A stretch of DNA of 64,000 bases. Origin: Kribbella sp. NBC_01245. GTDB taxonomy: Bacteria; Actinomycetota; Actinomycetes; Propionibacteriales; Kribbellaceae. Shown piece after piece: positions 63,280 through 64,000 of the stretch (the first letter of the stretch is position 1; every line of letters starts with the position of its first letter). The stretch covers positions 7,068,001 through 7,132,000 of the forward strand of contig NZ_CP108487.1 of the NCBI RefSeq assembly GCF_036226525.1. The letters are read 5' to 3'. A program made the position numbers and the translations under genes. Under the pieces are notes generated by a model that saw only the letters and a program-made list of their open reading frames with translations, made no database searches and had not been told where the DNA came from.

Positions 63280-64000
63280 GTGAGAAGCCCAAGTCGTCGA
63301 ACCACCGTGGCCGGGCTACTGGTACCGGCCGTGGTGGCGTTGGCGCTCGGCCTCTCAGCCTGCCAGGACGTCGGCCCCGGCGGCAGCCCATCGGCCAACC
63401 CGTCATCGCCCGGCCAGCCGACACCCGGCCCGTCATCGCCCGGCCCCCCAACGGGTGGGTCTGACCGGATCACGTTGGTGGCCACGGGCGATGTGTTGTT
63501 GCACGAGCGGCTTTGGACGACGGCGCGCATCGACGGTAAGGGCGTATTCGACTTCGCACCAGTGATGGCGCCGATCAAGCCACTCGTGGAATCGGCCGAT
63601 CTCGCGATCTGTCACTTGGAGACGCCGCTGGCCAAACCCGGCGGACCGTACGCGGGCTACCCCCTCTTCGACGGCCCGCCCCAAATCGCCACCGCGTTGA
63701 AGTCCACCGGTTACGACGCCTGTACGACGGCCAGCAACCACAGCTTCGACCGAGGCGCGAGTGGTGTAGACAGGACGCTCGCCACCCTCGAAAGGGCAGG
63801 CCTCCGCCATGCCGGCACCGCGCGTACGCCGCAGGAGGCCGCCACTCCGGCCATCCTCGACGTACGGGGTGTGAAGGTGGCGCTGCTCAGCTACACCTAC
63901 GGGTTCAACGGGATCCCTTATCCACAGGGGCAAACGTGGCGTGCCGGGGTGATCGACGTGGCGGTGATCAAGGCGATGGCGAAGAGGGCGCGCGAGGCGG
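63280..64000 (+). CDS. CapA-family poly-gamma-glutamate synthesis-like lipoprotein, truncated by the window edge
   Basis: A frame opens at GTG 63280 (GAGGAGCGCC upstream) and runs off the end (240 codons seen). It has a lipoprotein signal with lipobox LSAC, a Pro/Ser/Gly linker, then LVATGDVLLHERLW, ICHLETPLAKPGG and CTTASNHSFDRG. These are the metallophosphatase-like motifs of the CapA/PgsA family, whose members act in poly-gamma-glutamate export or capsule formation. The role in this organism is not known. Confidence 0.8.
   Translation, partial: MRSPSRRTTVAGLLVPAVVALALGLSACQDVGPGGSPSANPSSPGQPTPGPSSPGPPTGGSDRITLVATGDVLLHERLWTTARIDGKGVFDFAPVMAPIKPLVESADLAICHLETPLAKPGGPYAGYPLFDGPPQIATALKSTGYDACTTASNHSFDRGASGVDRTLATLERAGLRHAGTARTPQEAATPAILDVRGVKVALLSYTYGFNGIPYPQGQTWRAGVIDVAVIKAMAKRAREA

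Overview
The window is about 70% GC by eye, densely packed, uses GTG starts freely and has many ATGA or GTGA overlaps. It looks like a chromosomal segment of an actinobacterium. The core order alr, alpha/beta hydrolase, tsaE, tsaB, rimI, tsaD, groES, groEL, ECF sigma, anti-sigma, guaB, guaB3, succinate-semialdehyde dehydrogenase, GMC oxidoreductase and guaA is the conserved actinobacterial block. The GNAT-TsaE fusion and the general style suggest Nocardioidaceae, most likely Kribbella or a relative; that assignment is inference. I see no rRNA, tRNA, CRISPR array or prophage.

Layout. 1-4,370: a truncated secreted GH43-type glycosidase, a META-domain lipoprotein, a class V aminotransferase divergent from a LysR regulator, and a HAD phosphatase. 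4,385-12,613: alanine racemase, hydrolase, the tRNA t6A genes tsaE/tsaB/tsaD with rimI, an acetyltransferase and a hydrolase. The operon is broken at 6,679-7,988 by a solo TnpB element on the opposite strand. 12,614-13,656 has no convincing gene but carries a LexA-type box. 13,657-15,951: a methyltransferase and two tandem secreted peptidoglycan-binding-like proteins. 16,049-18,244: groES-groEL behind a promoter overlapped by a CIRCE operator. 18,389-23,823: ECF sigma/anti-sigma pair, guaB, guaB3 and a hydrolase. 23,843-29,757: a large secreted protein, an L7/L12-like protein, and a PadR regulator with an ABC exporter. 29,758-34,717: a TPR-like protein, gabD2 and a GMC oxidoreductase. 35,433-42,718: biotin genes bioB, bsaP, bioA, bioF and bioD, with a second TnpB element between bioB and bsaP and a subtilisin gene in between. 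42,821-47,189: a stand-alone NB-ARC ATPase, a short secreted protein, a compact P450 and guaA. 47,298-52,006: two tandem paralogues of the large secreted protein. 51,993-56,537: an HSP90-family ATPase in an operon with a 910-residue TPR-like protein. 56,693-64,000: a cupin, an EEP-family hydrolase, a TetR/NmrA pair with a perfect operator, an Rv2578c-type radical SAM protein behind a LexA box, a HAD hydrolase, a miniature IS630-like element, map, an XRE regulator and a truncated CapA-type lipoprotein.

The most notable observations are these. Two related TnpB elements occupy equivalent positions: each starts at the stop codon of the upstream gene and ends 8 nt before the next start codon, in two unrelated operons. 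One of them separates biotin synthase from its auxiliary protein BsaP. An HSP90-like chaperone is coupled to a giant TPR-like partner. Two LexA-like boxes are present, one in front of a radical SAM gene and one in front of a region with no recognisable product. A MITE-like element supplies the stop codon of map.
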